A stretch of DNA of 64,000 nt from Myrica gale (Eukaryota > Streptophyta > Magnoliopsida > Fagales > Myricaceae), in NCBI GenBank assembly GCA_963930655.1, contig OZ005601.1:27838921-27902920 (forward strand). Direction: 5' to 3'. How positions within the stretch are numbered: the stretch's first letter is position 1; each line of letters starts with the position of its first letter. Below are positions 45,798 to 56,464 of the stretch, one piece after another. The notes under the pieces were generated by a model. It saw only the letters and a list, made by a program, of their open reading frames with translations, had not been told where the DNA came from and did not search any database. The position numbers and the translations under genes were made by a program.

Positions 45798-47027
45798 TCA
45801 ACAAGGCATGATATGAGTAGTCTTGGTCTCGTACCTCCCCAGCCCCAACCCACCACCAGACTTGCACCCATCCCTCAACACTTTAACCAACTCCCCGCAC
45901 ATGCTCCTCACGTTCCCCTCGCAATCGCTCTGCATCACCAGCAATATCTTCGTCACCCCGTTGCACTTTATCACCACGTCTCTTACCTTCCTATCAGGAT
46001 CCCCATGCACGCAGCACATGCCCCACAGCACCGCAACCGCGTCCTCCGTCCCCGCCTTCATCAGCCTCTCCACCAGTGCCGCCGCACACTTAGGGCTCTC
46101 ACTTATCGCGGATCGCCCTTCGGCGCACGTCGAAGCTATTGATAATAGTTTCAGACACTTTTCCGCAATGGGCAGCTTGGTGTTAGGGTCTAAGAGCCTT
46201 TCTGAGAGAACTAGAACGACTCCAAGCCGGACGAGTTCGGCTTTGGCTGAGCGACTTCTGGAGACTGATATTAAATAAGACAAAACGGCGTCTTGTAGGT
46301 CAGGATCGTTGTCGGAGCTTACGAGATGGAGCAGCATGGAGAGTTGGTCCTCTTGTTCCAGGATTCTGCGTTTGGATTCGGCGTCGTGGGCCAGAGATTC
46401 CAAAATCCTCGCCGACTCCCTCTTTGAGCTTAAACTTCCATTCCGAAGAGCAAAACAAATGGAATGAAAGAAGTTTTGGTAATTGCTTCTGAAAATCAAA
46501 CTGTGCACACGTTCTTTAACTCCATGTTGGGATATAAGCAGATCTAAAATTCTGATAATCAACTCCAAAACTTCCATCTCCGCTCTTTTGCAAAGAACAC
46601 CGACGATAAGCTCCACAAAGCCATCGAAGTCGGCCAAAAACCTACGGTTTTTGTTGCCAACCTTCGCGAAATCCAAAATTTTAGCCAGGTAATCCCGCAT
46701 ATCGACCTCGCTGTTTTCGTCTTCGAATTTCTCAATGAAAATTTGAATTTGCTGAGTCGAGGGCTTCGGAGAACTCTGAGAAGAATGGTGCTCCAGGAGC
46801 CAGAGGTTGATGAGGCGGTGTACCGTGAGGTTGGGGACGAGGTGCTTGGAGGGGAGAACCTGCATGGTGGCGGTGCACGTGTCGTGCCCGGACTCGAGCC
46901 AGTGCTGGATGCTAGAGCGGTCGTAGGTGACGCCCGTGCACAGGCTCACAGGGGATCTCATCACCTCCATGGAAATCGGGCACCTGAAGAGGCTCCGTAC
47001 AGTTATGTACAGTTCCTGTCTACCCAT
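45798..47027 (-). CDS. U-box/ARM E3 ubiquitin ligase (PUB27/28-like)
   Basis: A single-exon, 409-residue protein. The N-terminal U-box at about 11-82 (SLFRCPISMEVMRSPV, TYDRSSIQHWLESG, VLPSKHLVPN, INLWL) recruits ubiquitin-loaded E2 enzymes. ARM-like helical repeats follow from about 110 to 390 (KRESARILESLAHDAESKRR, EDAVAVLWGMCCVHGD, VRDVVIKCNG..KILLVMQSDC). Length, lack of introns and sequence fit plant PUB22-29 class proteins; the closest I recall is PUB27/28. Related members restrain immune and stress signalling by ubiquitinating trafficking or receptor components; the target here is unknown. Oddities: HDTCTATMQ at 48-56 has Thr52 where almost all U-boxes have Pro (TCPATMQ), and Arg11 replaces the usual Pro before SLF. 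Both changes could affect E2 contact. Confidence 0.95.
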   Translation of the reverse strand: MGRQELYITVRSLFRCPISMEVMRSPVSLCTGVTYDRSSIQHWLESGHDTCTATMQVLPSKHLVPNLTVHRLINLWLLEHHSSQSSPKPSTQQIQIFIEKFEDENSEVDMRDYLAKILDFAKVGNKNRRFLADFDGFVELIVGVLCKRAEMEVLELIIRILDLLISQHGVKERVHSLIFRSNYQNFFHSICFALRNGSLSSKRESARILESLAHDAESKRRILEQEDQLSMLLHLVSSDNDPDLQDAVLSYLISVSRSRSAKAELVRLGVVLVLSERLLDPNTKLPIAEKCLKLLSIASTCAEGRSAISESPKCAAALVERLMKAGTEDAVAVLWGMCCVHGDPDRKVRDVVIKCNGVTKILLVMQSDCEGNVRSMCGELVKVLRDGCKSGGGLGLGRYETKTTHIMPC

Positions 47028-47120
47028 TTTCTGCCAGATAGTTAGAGAAGCGGAGAGAGGGCTCAGGAGGAGCAGGGGGGGGAGTCATGGTGGTAGTTTT
47101 GAAGGGGGCAGGTGGGAGGT

Positions 47121-47204
47121 AGTCAAAGGGCAGTGACGTCGTTTCGTAGGTGATCACAGGTCTTTAGTCAAAATTTTTGTCTCAAATTCGACGCGTGAAG
47201 TCAA
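47121..47204 (-). promoter_or_regulatory. Cluster of three W-box cores upstream of the U-box gene
   Basis: AGTCAA (TTGACT on the gene strand) occurs at 47121-47126, 47166-47171 and 47199-47204, 94-177 bp upstream of the start codon. WRKY factors bind TTGAC cores, and clustered copies are typical of pathogen-responsive promoters. A GACGTC element is nearby (47135-47140). Activity is inferred only. Confidence 0.45.
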
Positions 47205-48244
47205 CGGTTGTGCGTGACTGGAACTGTGGTAAAAAACGTGGAATAGGGGGCACGGGCCACGCGGGAAAGGACTAAAAACTAATTAAGGACTAGGTCAGTA
47301 GACCCTTTGGAATTCTCTCCCGCGTGTTCCGTATGCGTATAGGGGGAGGGCACGGCGAAGTCCGCTCCTGTCTGAGCCTTTAAGGTCCAAGACTGAGTCC
47401 TCATTAAGAGCGAAGACTCGGAGTCAGCTCCCATCACATTATTAATTCACCGACATCACAGCTATGGGCAATGGAAATTGGGCCTGTTATGATCGATAGT
47501 AGAAAAATGGTGAGGTTTTAGATATATAATAGATGGATGTACATAATCAAATTTGTGTCACCTAACCCCTTTTTTTTTTACGAAATGAGATAGGAATCTT
47601 GCAGGGAGTGTTGGGCCTAGTAAGAAATCACCCCAGGTGACGTGCGAAATCATGCTTTGCTGATCAGATGAGGCTGAGAGTTGCGCTATGCAGGACTAAT
47701 GAAACCAAAGGGAACCTTATCAGTTAAGTTAGCTAGGAAGTAGTCACGTAGCAGGCAGATATTGTTCACTACTTGGCAATGAAGAAGGCCCACAACATTT
47801 GACATTTAGGGATTGCAAGCAGATGATGTTTTAAATCCAGATTTGCCTAATGGACGGTAAGTTTGTCATTCTAATTGGAGGGAAACGAGCTCCCTTAAGG
47901 AAGAAAATCCTAGAAACAAAAACAAGGAAGAAAAATAATTACAACTACTACAAACTTTATGATATCCTAAAAATATCATATCAAATCTTATCTAACAAAA
48001 AATTTATAATCAAAGTCTACATCTATTTAATTCAGAAATAGTTCAGAGCATCAAGCCAACTGACATTAACATTAACCCACCTACCAACGAAAACAAAATA
48101 AAGCCAGCACATCAACAAATAAAAGCAATAAATAAACAAGCTTACTGGAGCAATAGAATTACATAGAAAAGACCAGGAACGAAGATTATTAAGTAAATCG
48201 CATATTCGTATCTCCAAGTCTCAAGGCCAACATGCGTCGCCTAG
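47205..48244. other. Intergenic DNA, no gene seen
   Basis: The left part is less AT-rich than the surroundings and is probably distal promoter of the U-box gene. No coding or RNA feature supported. Confidence 0.5.
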
Positions 48245-50577
48245 CTATATGCCAGTGCTGGAAGAACTAATCCTCTCAACTGAAGAACGAGCGCATGGGG
48301 GAATCGGCACGTGCATAGTACCTTCCAACATCTGAACCACCTTCTTCATTGCAGGACGAACTGTTGGCTCCTCTTCAACGCACCAAAGCCCGATCCTGAT
48401 CATCCTCTCTAAGCTTTGCAAATCAACAACCTCTTCAGGCACCAGCTTTCGTACCTCATTAGCCTTCAAACAGCTGGTGACCCAGTCTACAAGAATAATC
48501 TCATCCTCAGGGACGTTAATATCAAGGCTCCGACGGCAACAAATAATTACCAAGAGTACAATGCCGAAGCTATACACATCCACCTTTACTGTGATGGGCA
48601 GGTTCTTGTGCCACTCTGGGCAACATATCCTCTTGTTCCTCTTATTCCAGTGAGAGTCCTGGAATGGTCTGGCATCAGTAGCTTTGCCAATCCGAAGTCC
48701 GCAATTTTGGCACACCCATACTCGCCCATGAGTATGTTATTGGGGTTTATGTCACAATGGATGATTTGGCTCTCGCATTCCTCGTGCAAATATAGGATGC
48801 CTTGTGCTATATTCAAAGAGATTTTAACTCTTTCGACCCAATTTGGTGTTATTTGGGATTCGAAGAGGTACTTCGAAAGTGTTCCATTGCTCATGTACTC
48901 GTACACCAAAAGCCTATTGGAACCATCGTTGCAATAACCGACCATTCGGACGAGATTTCTATGGTGGATTCGTCCAATGGACCTCATCTCGTTCCGGAAT
49001 TCTACATCTCCTTCAGCCATTACTCTCTCCAGTCTTTTGACGGCAATGGTCCTTTGCCCATTTGACAAAGTGCCTTTGAAAACAGTCCCGAAAGAGCCAC
49101 GACCCAATTCTTCTGTGAAGCAATTAGTTGCAACTTCGAGTTCGGCATAAGTAAATGCTCTCAAAGAGACATCCTCTACCGACCTTTCACTAGGTTGGTA
49201 ATTTCTCCGAATACAATACCTCATTAGTAAAGCTGAAAATGCTAGCTGAATGACTGAGAAAGCTACACATGCAACACCAATGATTGAGATATCCACTCGC
49301 AAAACCTTCGTGCTTTCTTTAGGATTGATCTTGGGTGCTCCATTCCCACCCAAGTCGATGCCTACTTTCACAAATGTTGAAGTAGAATCTCCAGTGAATC
49401 TCCCGAATGTCAATGGAAGCTTCTGTTTCCTGCATTCTTGGCCTTGAAAGAAAGCAGCCTCACAGTTGCAGTCTTCTAAGCAAGCCTGTTTGCATTTTTC
49501 ATTCGTCGTAGGCGACAGAAAGGCATATGTGCTCTGTTCTATCACAGTATTCTGCATTTCTTGAATAATGTACTCGGTTTGGTTGGTCTTGAAATCACAA
49601 CTTTCTGCAGTGAAGCTTCTAGCACACCCCAAATCCCTTTGCTCCTGGTTGATGAAAACAAATCCAGGAGGACAAATGCAAACAAATTGTTGATTTTGGA
49701 TGTCACAAAACCCATTCATGCCGCATATACCTTTAGGACCAAAAACATCTAGAGGCACAGCCCACTCGATCGACCAATTACCACTCTCACTCAAATTATG
49801 AGAATACAATCGGAATATCCCATCTGCATCAATTGTGGCACGATATGCTTTTCCACCAGAATGAGTCGCTCCAGGGGTAATGTTCTTTGCATTGACTCCA
49901 GAACTGTTGAGCATGTACAAGCGGCCATTTCCATCTAGTGTCAATGTTACATTCTTCCCAAAAGAAGTGTTTGTTGCCCAATAAGCGTAGTTTCCAATAT
50001 TGGGAGAACCTATTGGATACAGCACAACGTTCCCATCAATTTGCATCGCTATCCGGAAGTTGCCCATCGAGTGGTTGGATTCAGAGTTGCTAGAAACCAG
50101 CTGATTCCCTGCTGTTAGCAGTATACCTGGCAAAATAGTGTCCGTTGGGTAATCAAAACTTTGCCATACAACTGTTGAACCTGAATTATAGAGGGCAAAG
50201 TTTCCAGAATCGAGTATGGAAGCAAACGAAGCAGGCACTGGAGCGTTGTCGGTAATGGATTTTTCTTGGCCTCCCAACTCCTGCACGACGAGCCCACCAT
50301 CGCTAGTAAAAGCAATGGTGGCATTTCGGGACAGTGGAGGGTCGTTACGATTGGCTACCCAGACGACAGTTTTTTGTGGAGTTCCTTCAAACCATATGCC
50401 TACTGCGAAACCGTCACCATAGGGAAAGAACCCGAAAGCGAAAAGGCCGGATTGTGAGAGGATGGATGAGTTTTCAGTTGGAAATAGAGAAGAGCCTCGG
50501 CTCAAGTCGAAGTTTCTTTGTTGAGCGGTTGCCAATGAAAGCACAGCAAGAAAAAGAAAAGGAATTATCGATGCCAT
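48245..50577 (-). pseudogene. G-type lectin receptor kinase with 1-bp frameshift in the kinase domain
   Basis: A close paralogue of the gene at 32937-35327. From the ATG at 50577 the frame encodes signal peptide, bulb lectin, EGF-like, PAN-like, transmembrane (near VDISIIGVACVAFSVIQLAF) and kinase up to GTRGYVA (about residue 653). One G is then missing in the GGGG run at 48618-48620 (plus strand), where the paralogue has GCCCCAGAATGG for APEW. The frame ends after ten wrong residues at 48586. The rest of the kinase (PEWHKNLPITVKVDVYSFG.. to SSSTGI) continues in another frame to 48245. The catalytic loop is HCDINPNN, as in the intact gene. A true mutation gives a kinase-dead receptor; an assembly error would make this an intact gene. 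Confidence 0.93.
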
Positions 50578-51640
50578 GATCGACTTATAGCTTGTTCCAC
50601 CTGCATGCCCAAGACATTTGCATTAGATAGTTTTAAGACTTCGATCTTCTGCATTCAAATTCCATCATGTTATGATTTTGATGAGGTAAGATGATATTAA
50701 TAAACTTCATACCTTCTGCCAACCAACAGAAAACGGAAGAGATGGTGCTCCCACAGTGTAAGTCATTGGGGGAGGTCTTAATTAAGTGAAGAATCTCATT
50801 AATTTTCATCTTGAACAACACTATACTATTGACTTTATATTTTTATATTTCCAGGGTCGCCCTAAAGGTCGGTCCATTCTTCAAAGACCTTGGCTTATCA
50901 TTAGTCAGAAAAGGGGGTTCGGTAAGGTTATAAAGATTAAATCAAACACGAAGAGCCGAAAAGCAATAAATTAAAAACTTGATGTCTATCAATTATAGAC
51001 TTCATAAAGTCATGACCAAATTCCAGTTGTACGTGTGATCAACGATCTCCAATAAGCATTTGTTTTTTGTATTGTATTACCAGATTTGATCTCCATGTAT
51101 TCTTGATCTGCATGTTTAATATTCTTCAAGTCATCCTGTTTTGCACCTCAAAATTCTGCAATTTCATGTCCGGTCATGTACGTGTTGATTTCTCACTCCT
51201 TAAAGAAAATATTTTATATATCGAGAACATTCATGTTTTGTCGGGAGGAAAAATCATGATCAAGAGAAAATTCTGTCCTCTTTCTGCCCTGATCCCCTAG
51301 GGAATCCTTCCTTCCTTCTCCAATTTCAACTCTAATTCAGAGGGTACCTCCCCCTGATCCCTTTTGAATTAAGTGGCACACTCATGTCCACCTCTTTCAA
51401 CTTCTCTGCTGGCATCATAAATATCATTATAAATACGAACTGTATATACCTAAAAAGCTTAGTATATAATGACTTGTCAACGGTGGTTGTAATGTCTAAC
51501 TGGTGAAATATTTAACTGATATTTTGTATATTTAATCTAATTTTTAATAAGAAAACTACTTAAAATGTATTGAAGTTTTATGTGTGAGAAACGTCACTTT
51601 CCGAAGAAATTAAGTAAAAATATACATAATGATGGTTAAA
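50578..51640. other. Intergenic DNA, no gene seen
   Basis: It contains the promoter side of the frameshifted receptor kinase. No other feature supported. Confidence 0.5.
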
Positions 51641-52260
51641 TACCCCTCGGTCCATCGAAGGAAAAAGGGTATGAGACGATAGGCCGAGGGTTAAGGGCTG
51701 ATGAGACCTAACAGGGCCCGAAAGCAAGGAAGAAAAGAATTATATTCAAAATATGGCGCTCTCTTAACTAGCCTCATCAATTCCGCAGATGCCAAATTGA
51801 GCATGGAAAGAATCACTGAGCTAAAAGAAAGTTATCTACTTTCACCTCACCAATCCTGATCTACTCAAAGCCCAATCAAGGAAGAATTGCTCAAATGCTA
51901 CAAACTGGCCGGAAACTATCTGCCAAACTAAGGAAAGAATCGTCGGTAACCGCAATATTAAGAACGGGTAATAACTCCATAGCTTAGAAAGGAAAAGAAA
52001 ATTAGACGCCCATCATGTTCAACATGGACACGAGTCACACAACGGGTCAACCCTAACCCCTATTAAAAAGAACAAGTAGTCGTTCATTTCTCCTCTCTAA
52101 CCATTACTCCTCCTACATACTCTCTAGGAACTCATTTAGGCATTAGAGTCTGACGCGACTTAAGTGGTGACTTTAGCCTTATTTGTTGCTCTCTTGCACG
52201 TGTCAGCTTTGAGCTTGAAGATACCAGAAAAGAGACCATCCCTCATCTATTGGGCCGGAA
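51641..52260. repeat. Possible degenerate LTR-like repeat
   Basis: The sequence is less AT-rich than its flanks and unlike any host gene. The part with AGGAACTCATTTAGGCATTA, then GAGTCTGACGCGACTTAAG, resembles the R/U5 region of plant Gypsy (Tat-type) LTRs. No second copy, terminal TG..CA or target duplication was found. Confidence 0.25.
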
Positions 52261-52505
52261 GTTTTCGAATTCATCACATAAAAATGTTTAGGAGCCAAAC
52301 ACAAAAAAAATTAATGAATTTATAGTAAAATATTTTTAGCTAACTAGAATAGTACTGCCTGATTTTCTTCATGTTACGTCGAAAACAAATGCAGGGTGTG
52401 GATCCAAACTCTGTGGGGCCGGTTGAACACGTGAGAGTTCAACTTAATTCATGGACGGTAGAGGACGACTGACGAGTTCACTTGATTTTAACTCAAGATT
52501 ATGAT

Positions 52506-53782
52506 TGTAATACCCACGAAAAAATTATTAAGTGAGTAATTTAAATTTTAAATGAAGAGGTAAGGTTAAATCTGTAATTTTTGGATAGAAATTGAATCGT
52601 ATTTTTGAATTTAAAGATATTGAGATGGAGATGTGATTTATATTTAAATTTAAAGGTTTGTATATATATTTGATCTTATATTTGAATTTTAAAGGTTAAG
52701 ATATGTATATAAATTATTCTTATGTTTGAATTTAAAAGATATTGATAAAGATCTTACATTTGAATTTAAAAGTGATGGATAGAGATACGTTTGAATATTA
52801 AAAGTTGAAGAGATTGAGGTTAATAAATGGACACAGAGAATGTATATTAGAGACTAAAATTTGGATTGAGGAGGTATTACTACTTTCCGAGAGATTGTTA
52901 AGCAATTATTGGCGAAGCTTTAAAGATTGGTTAAGCATTTGAGGTAAGTGGTTTTTCAATGAGATTTTTAAACGTACACAATATTTTATATGATTTTGAT
53001 ATATTATTTGGGGAACTGAACAAATTTTGGATAAAATGAGATTTTCGAGATTTTGTGAAACTCAATTGAAATATTTATAACTTGTTTTGGTTAGCATACT
53101 ATGAAATTTATCTTGCGCTGGTGATATATCGTTCTGGTCTTTTTGACCAATTTATCCTTGTGGTCTGTGTGGCCAATTTGATACTCCTCGTGGTATTTGG
53201 AGGTCTTTATGGCCTAGAGGTCCATGTGGCCCGGTATTTGGAGATTTTTGAGAACATTGGTGATTTCCCAATATTGTGCGACTTTGAATATTTTTGTTAT
53301 AAACTTGTATTTTTGGATTTGGTATGACTGACGGTATTTTATTTTAGATTTCAGTTATTGTGATAAAATTGTATTTTTCCTAACACCCATTGACTTGCTG
53401 CTTACTAAGCTAGTAGTAGCTCACCACTTATTCTCATATTTTTCAGAGTTGACAGAATTAGAGAAGTTTAAGCAGCTTCAGATGAATTTGCGTTTCGAAG
53501 ACGTATTTTCCAAGAGTATTTTTGGAGATTAATTTTAGAGAATTCGTTATTATAATTATTTTGAGAAATATTCATTGATGATTGAAAATATCGGATATTT
53601 TAATGTAAATTTTAAGGTTCGAATTGACATTTTTGAACTTTTTATGGTTTATGAATATTTTGCTGAGATTGAAATAATTAGGTTTGAAATATTAAAATCT
53701 AGATAAATGATTAGTCATGGTGATAAATCCTTATTTTTATATGAAAATCTATTCTAATGAAATTTGGACCCCAAACGTTACA
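52506..53782. mobile_element. Solo LTR, Gypsy-like, with perfect 5-bp TSD
   Basis: The 1277-bp sequence starts TGTAATACCCACGAAAAAAT and ends CCCCAAACGTTACA, with TG..CA ends. It is flanked by ATGAT at 52501-52505 and 53783-53787. The inner parts (CTTGCTGCTTACTAAGCTAG followed by TAGCTCACC) resemble LTRs of chromovirus-type Gypsy elements. No primer-binding site or internal region follows, so recombination between two LTRs has removed the body. Confidence 0.85.
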
Positions 53783-53846
53783 ATGATTTAGCGATGGGAG
53801 CTGGATGATTTTTCAAATCCTGAGTCATAGAGAAGGCACGCACTTG

Positions 53847-56456
53847 TAGGGTTGTTCAACCCCTGTGTAGGTGTCGGTTTTGGCCAAAACCGGCACCTAC
53901 ACCGGATATGCAGGTTTTTTAAAAAATGTCACCTACACCTACACCGTTAAGGGCAAAAACCGGCCCTTAGCAATGACGGTTTCCGGTAATCCTACATTCA
54001 TATTGAACTAATTTTTTAACATATTACGCACTTAGAAAATATAAACTCTAATCCAATCCAATCCAAACAAAACTAATACAATCCAATCCAAAATCAATAA
54101 TCTAATCCAAACTAATCCATTACATAATCCAAATTCTAAACTAATACAATCCAAATTCAAGTGATCGAAGCTTTTAAGCACAACAACAAAATGTGGCCCT
54201 TAAATGTTTAATCTAGGAAACAGAGTGTTATGTACAGCCAAAGGCACCTTTAGCTAATTAATATTCATCCTTAAGAGTTAACAAAAATCTGAATAACAGA
54301 AGCACCACTACATATGTGAGGCATGAACTTCAATATGCAGCTTTCTCGGGGATAAGGCATTGCTCTTGTTTCCTTACGGCCTACTATTTAGACATTTTAA
54401 AACCATGTGCATAGTTTTGACCCAGAGATGCACATGATCTGGACATTATCACAAGCCAGTTAGTCTAGCAATGCGCCTCCTCAATCCACAAATCATCAGT
54501 AGTATCAGTGGAGATATCAAGAGACCTCAAACATGGAGATACATATATTGATGACAATATTGAGGTAGTCTAATGCATTTGGTCAGACACTGCTTGAAAC
54601 AAAGATATATGAATATGAAACAAGAAATGCCATTATGTTGACATTTTTCAAACTAAACAGGCATGACAAGGCTCTCAACAAGTTGTAATGCTACCACTAG
54701 ATCGGTAGAACAGATAAAGCTGAAGTCGAAACACATTAATAGTTGGGTCCTGTATAAAATAGTAGAGTACTTTGACACAAGTAAAGTAAGAGCACATGAC
54801 ACAAAAGCTGGAGGATTCGAAGGATGAAGAAAATTTCTCACCACCGAGGTGCTTTCAGTCTTTTTTGATAGCTCATTGCCACCTATAAAACCAGAAGCCA
54901 ATCTCAAGAAATTGGAGTTCCAAGTATTTCCCTAAAAAAATTTAACACAAGGTGTTCACAAGGCTAGTACATAATTCTCTGCAAACCTTATTCACTAAAA
55001 TGATATTTCCGCAAAAATCTAACATAAGAATAACAAACACTAACTTTCTTGTCCTGCGTATTATCATTATCATCAGAAACCAGTAATTTCTCCTGCTCCT
55101 TTCCCTTTTTCTTCTGTACTTCCAAATAAATTACTGTACCCCGCAAATCATTTATAGTGATACGTTTTGACAATGACTTTTCCTGACTTCCATCTCCATC
55201 TTCCTTCAAAACATAAAGCTCAGAACTCTGTCCTGGAGCAAGTTGCAAGTACCACACCCCAGGAGAGACTTTCATTTGCCAATAACCCAGATTAGCCATC
55301 ACAACAGTATCAACCAAATGGGGTGTACTCTTAGTTCCAAGAATCAGTTGAAGGCCTCGGGAAGGATCGTGATCTTTCTCAGAACAATGACCTGGTAAGG
55401 TAGCTCATTAATATAAATAAATCACAAAAAAAGGCAATTTATACCTCATCCAACATTCAGCTATGGGAGAACTGAGTTTCAATTCCCTTAAATAAGCACG
55501 CACAATCTTACCAGTAAGAACAAGAGCTTCAAGATCAAACACTGCATGCAATGTCCTTGTGTCACCGAGGTTCTCAAGCAAAATATTATCCAGGTCATGG
55601 CTGGAAATTCACAAGCAAAGTAAGAAACGGAAAATGTCAAAGAAAACATCAATAGACAAACTTACACTTAAAAAGTAAAATCAAGCCTCTACATCTCGTG
55701 CTGAGCAGAGAGGAGATTGCAGTAAGGAGTATTATGTCACGAATGAAACTTACACAACAATAACGGGTTCAACAAGCCAAGGATCAGGAACATCAAGATT
55801 CATGGTAAGGTTTTGTCTTACATTATGATTGGCTCAATCTCCTACAATCAATGACATGAAAACTGGAACAAAGGACAAAGCAGCAATTGCAAGATACAAG
55901 AGCAGCGTATGGAAACTTAAATACCACCAGAGCAAATGGTAGCAGTACCTGGAGAAACCTTGATTTCCACCGAATCAGACAGAATCAGACATAAGCTTAT
56001 TTCCACCCCAAATTAGCTTTAGTCCGACCCTTCAATTTAGCCTCTCAGAAGTACCAAAATGAAAAAACGAACAAAAAAAAAACCCTAAATACTCTCCTCC
56101 TATCCCAGCAAGTCTTCGAACCCGCAGCATTGGTTTGTCATCGCACAGGAGACTCCAGATTCGCTGTAAATGAAGTCTTTGCCATGCTGCCATATGAATG
56201 GACGAAAGTGTGGCTTGCAGAGCTTCTTTGTTAAGCTAGAATGCCGGTTTAGGCTTTTGTATGAAAACAGAGCCACTGGAGAGAGGCGTGTGCCATGTAT
56301 GTGTGGGGGGAGGGGAACCCGGGAACTGAGAATACCCCGGGGTTTCCCCCAAAATGCGACACCAGCACCTATACCGGTTTTCTCGTCCCTCGAGTTCTCT
56401 GTGCCGATGCCGATACCGAAGCCGGTGCCATTTTCTGGTGATAGTGAACAGCCCTA
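53847..56456. mobile_element. hAT-like element carrying UGGT exons (Pack-hAT)
   Basis: It starts TAGGGTTGTTCAAC and ends GTGAACAGCCCTA. The flanks carry a perfect 8-bp duplication CGCACTTG (53839-53846 and 56457-56464). The ends are rich in ACCGG and CCGGT motifs (GGTGTCGGTTTTGG and GCCGGTGCC), like the two shorter elements at 29378 and 44427. No transposase. The interior is captured host DNA: four UGGT exons on the minus strand (54842-55803) and a further leader-like segment (about 55960-56160) of unknown origin. Confidence 0.92.
54842..55803 (-). pseudogene. Captured UDP-glucose:glycoprotein glucosyltransferase fragment
   Basis: Four exons in native order: from ATG 55803 to 55754, 55600-55512, 55391-55045 and 54931-54842. 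All borders are GT..AG and all phases agree, giving 192 open codons without a stop. Landmarks are [80 protein letters not shown] and SNFLRLASGFIGG. In the plant UGGT (EBS1), an ER lumen enzyme that re-glucosylates misfolded glycoproteins, this is the region just before the catalytic GT24 domain. Neither the signal peptide nor the catalytic domain is present. One base may be missing just before the ATG (TTACC ATG). The intact open frame implies recent capture or selection. Confidence 0.88.
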
Positions 56457-56464
56457 CGCACTTG

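Noticed and set aside
45690-47136. Long open frames antisense to the U-box gene
   Set aside because: They are shadows of a well-supported coding exon on the other strand and show no domain of their own.
53082-53327. 81-codon open frame
   Set aside because: It lies inside the solo LTR and has no gag, pol or host similarity.
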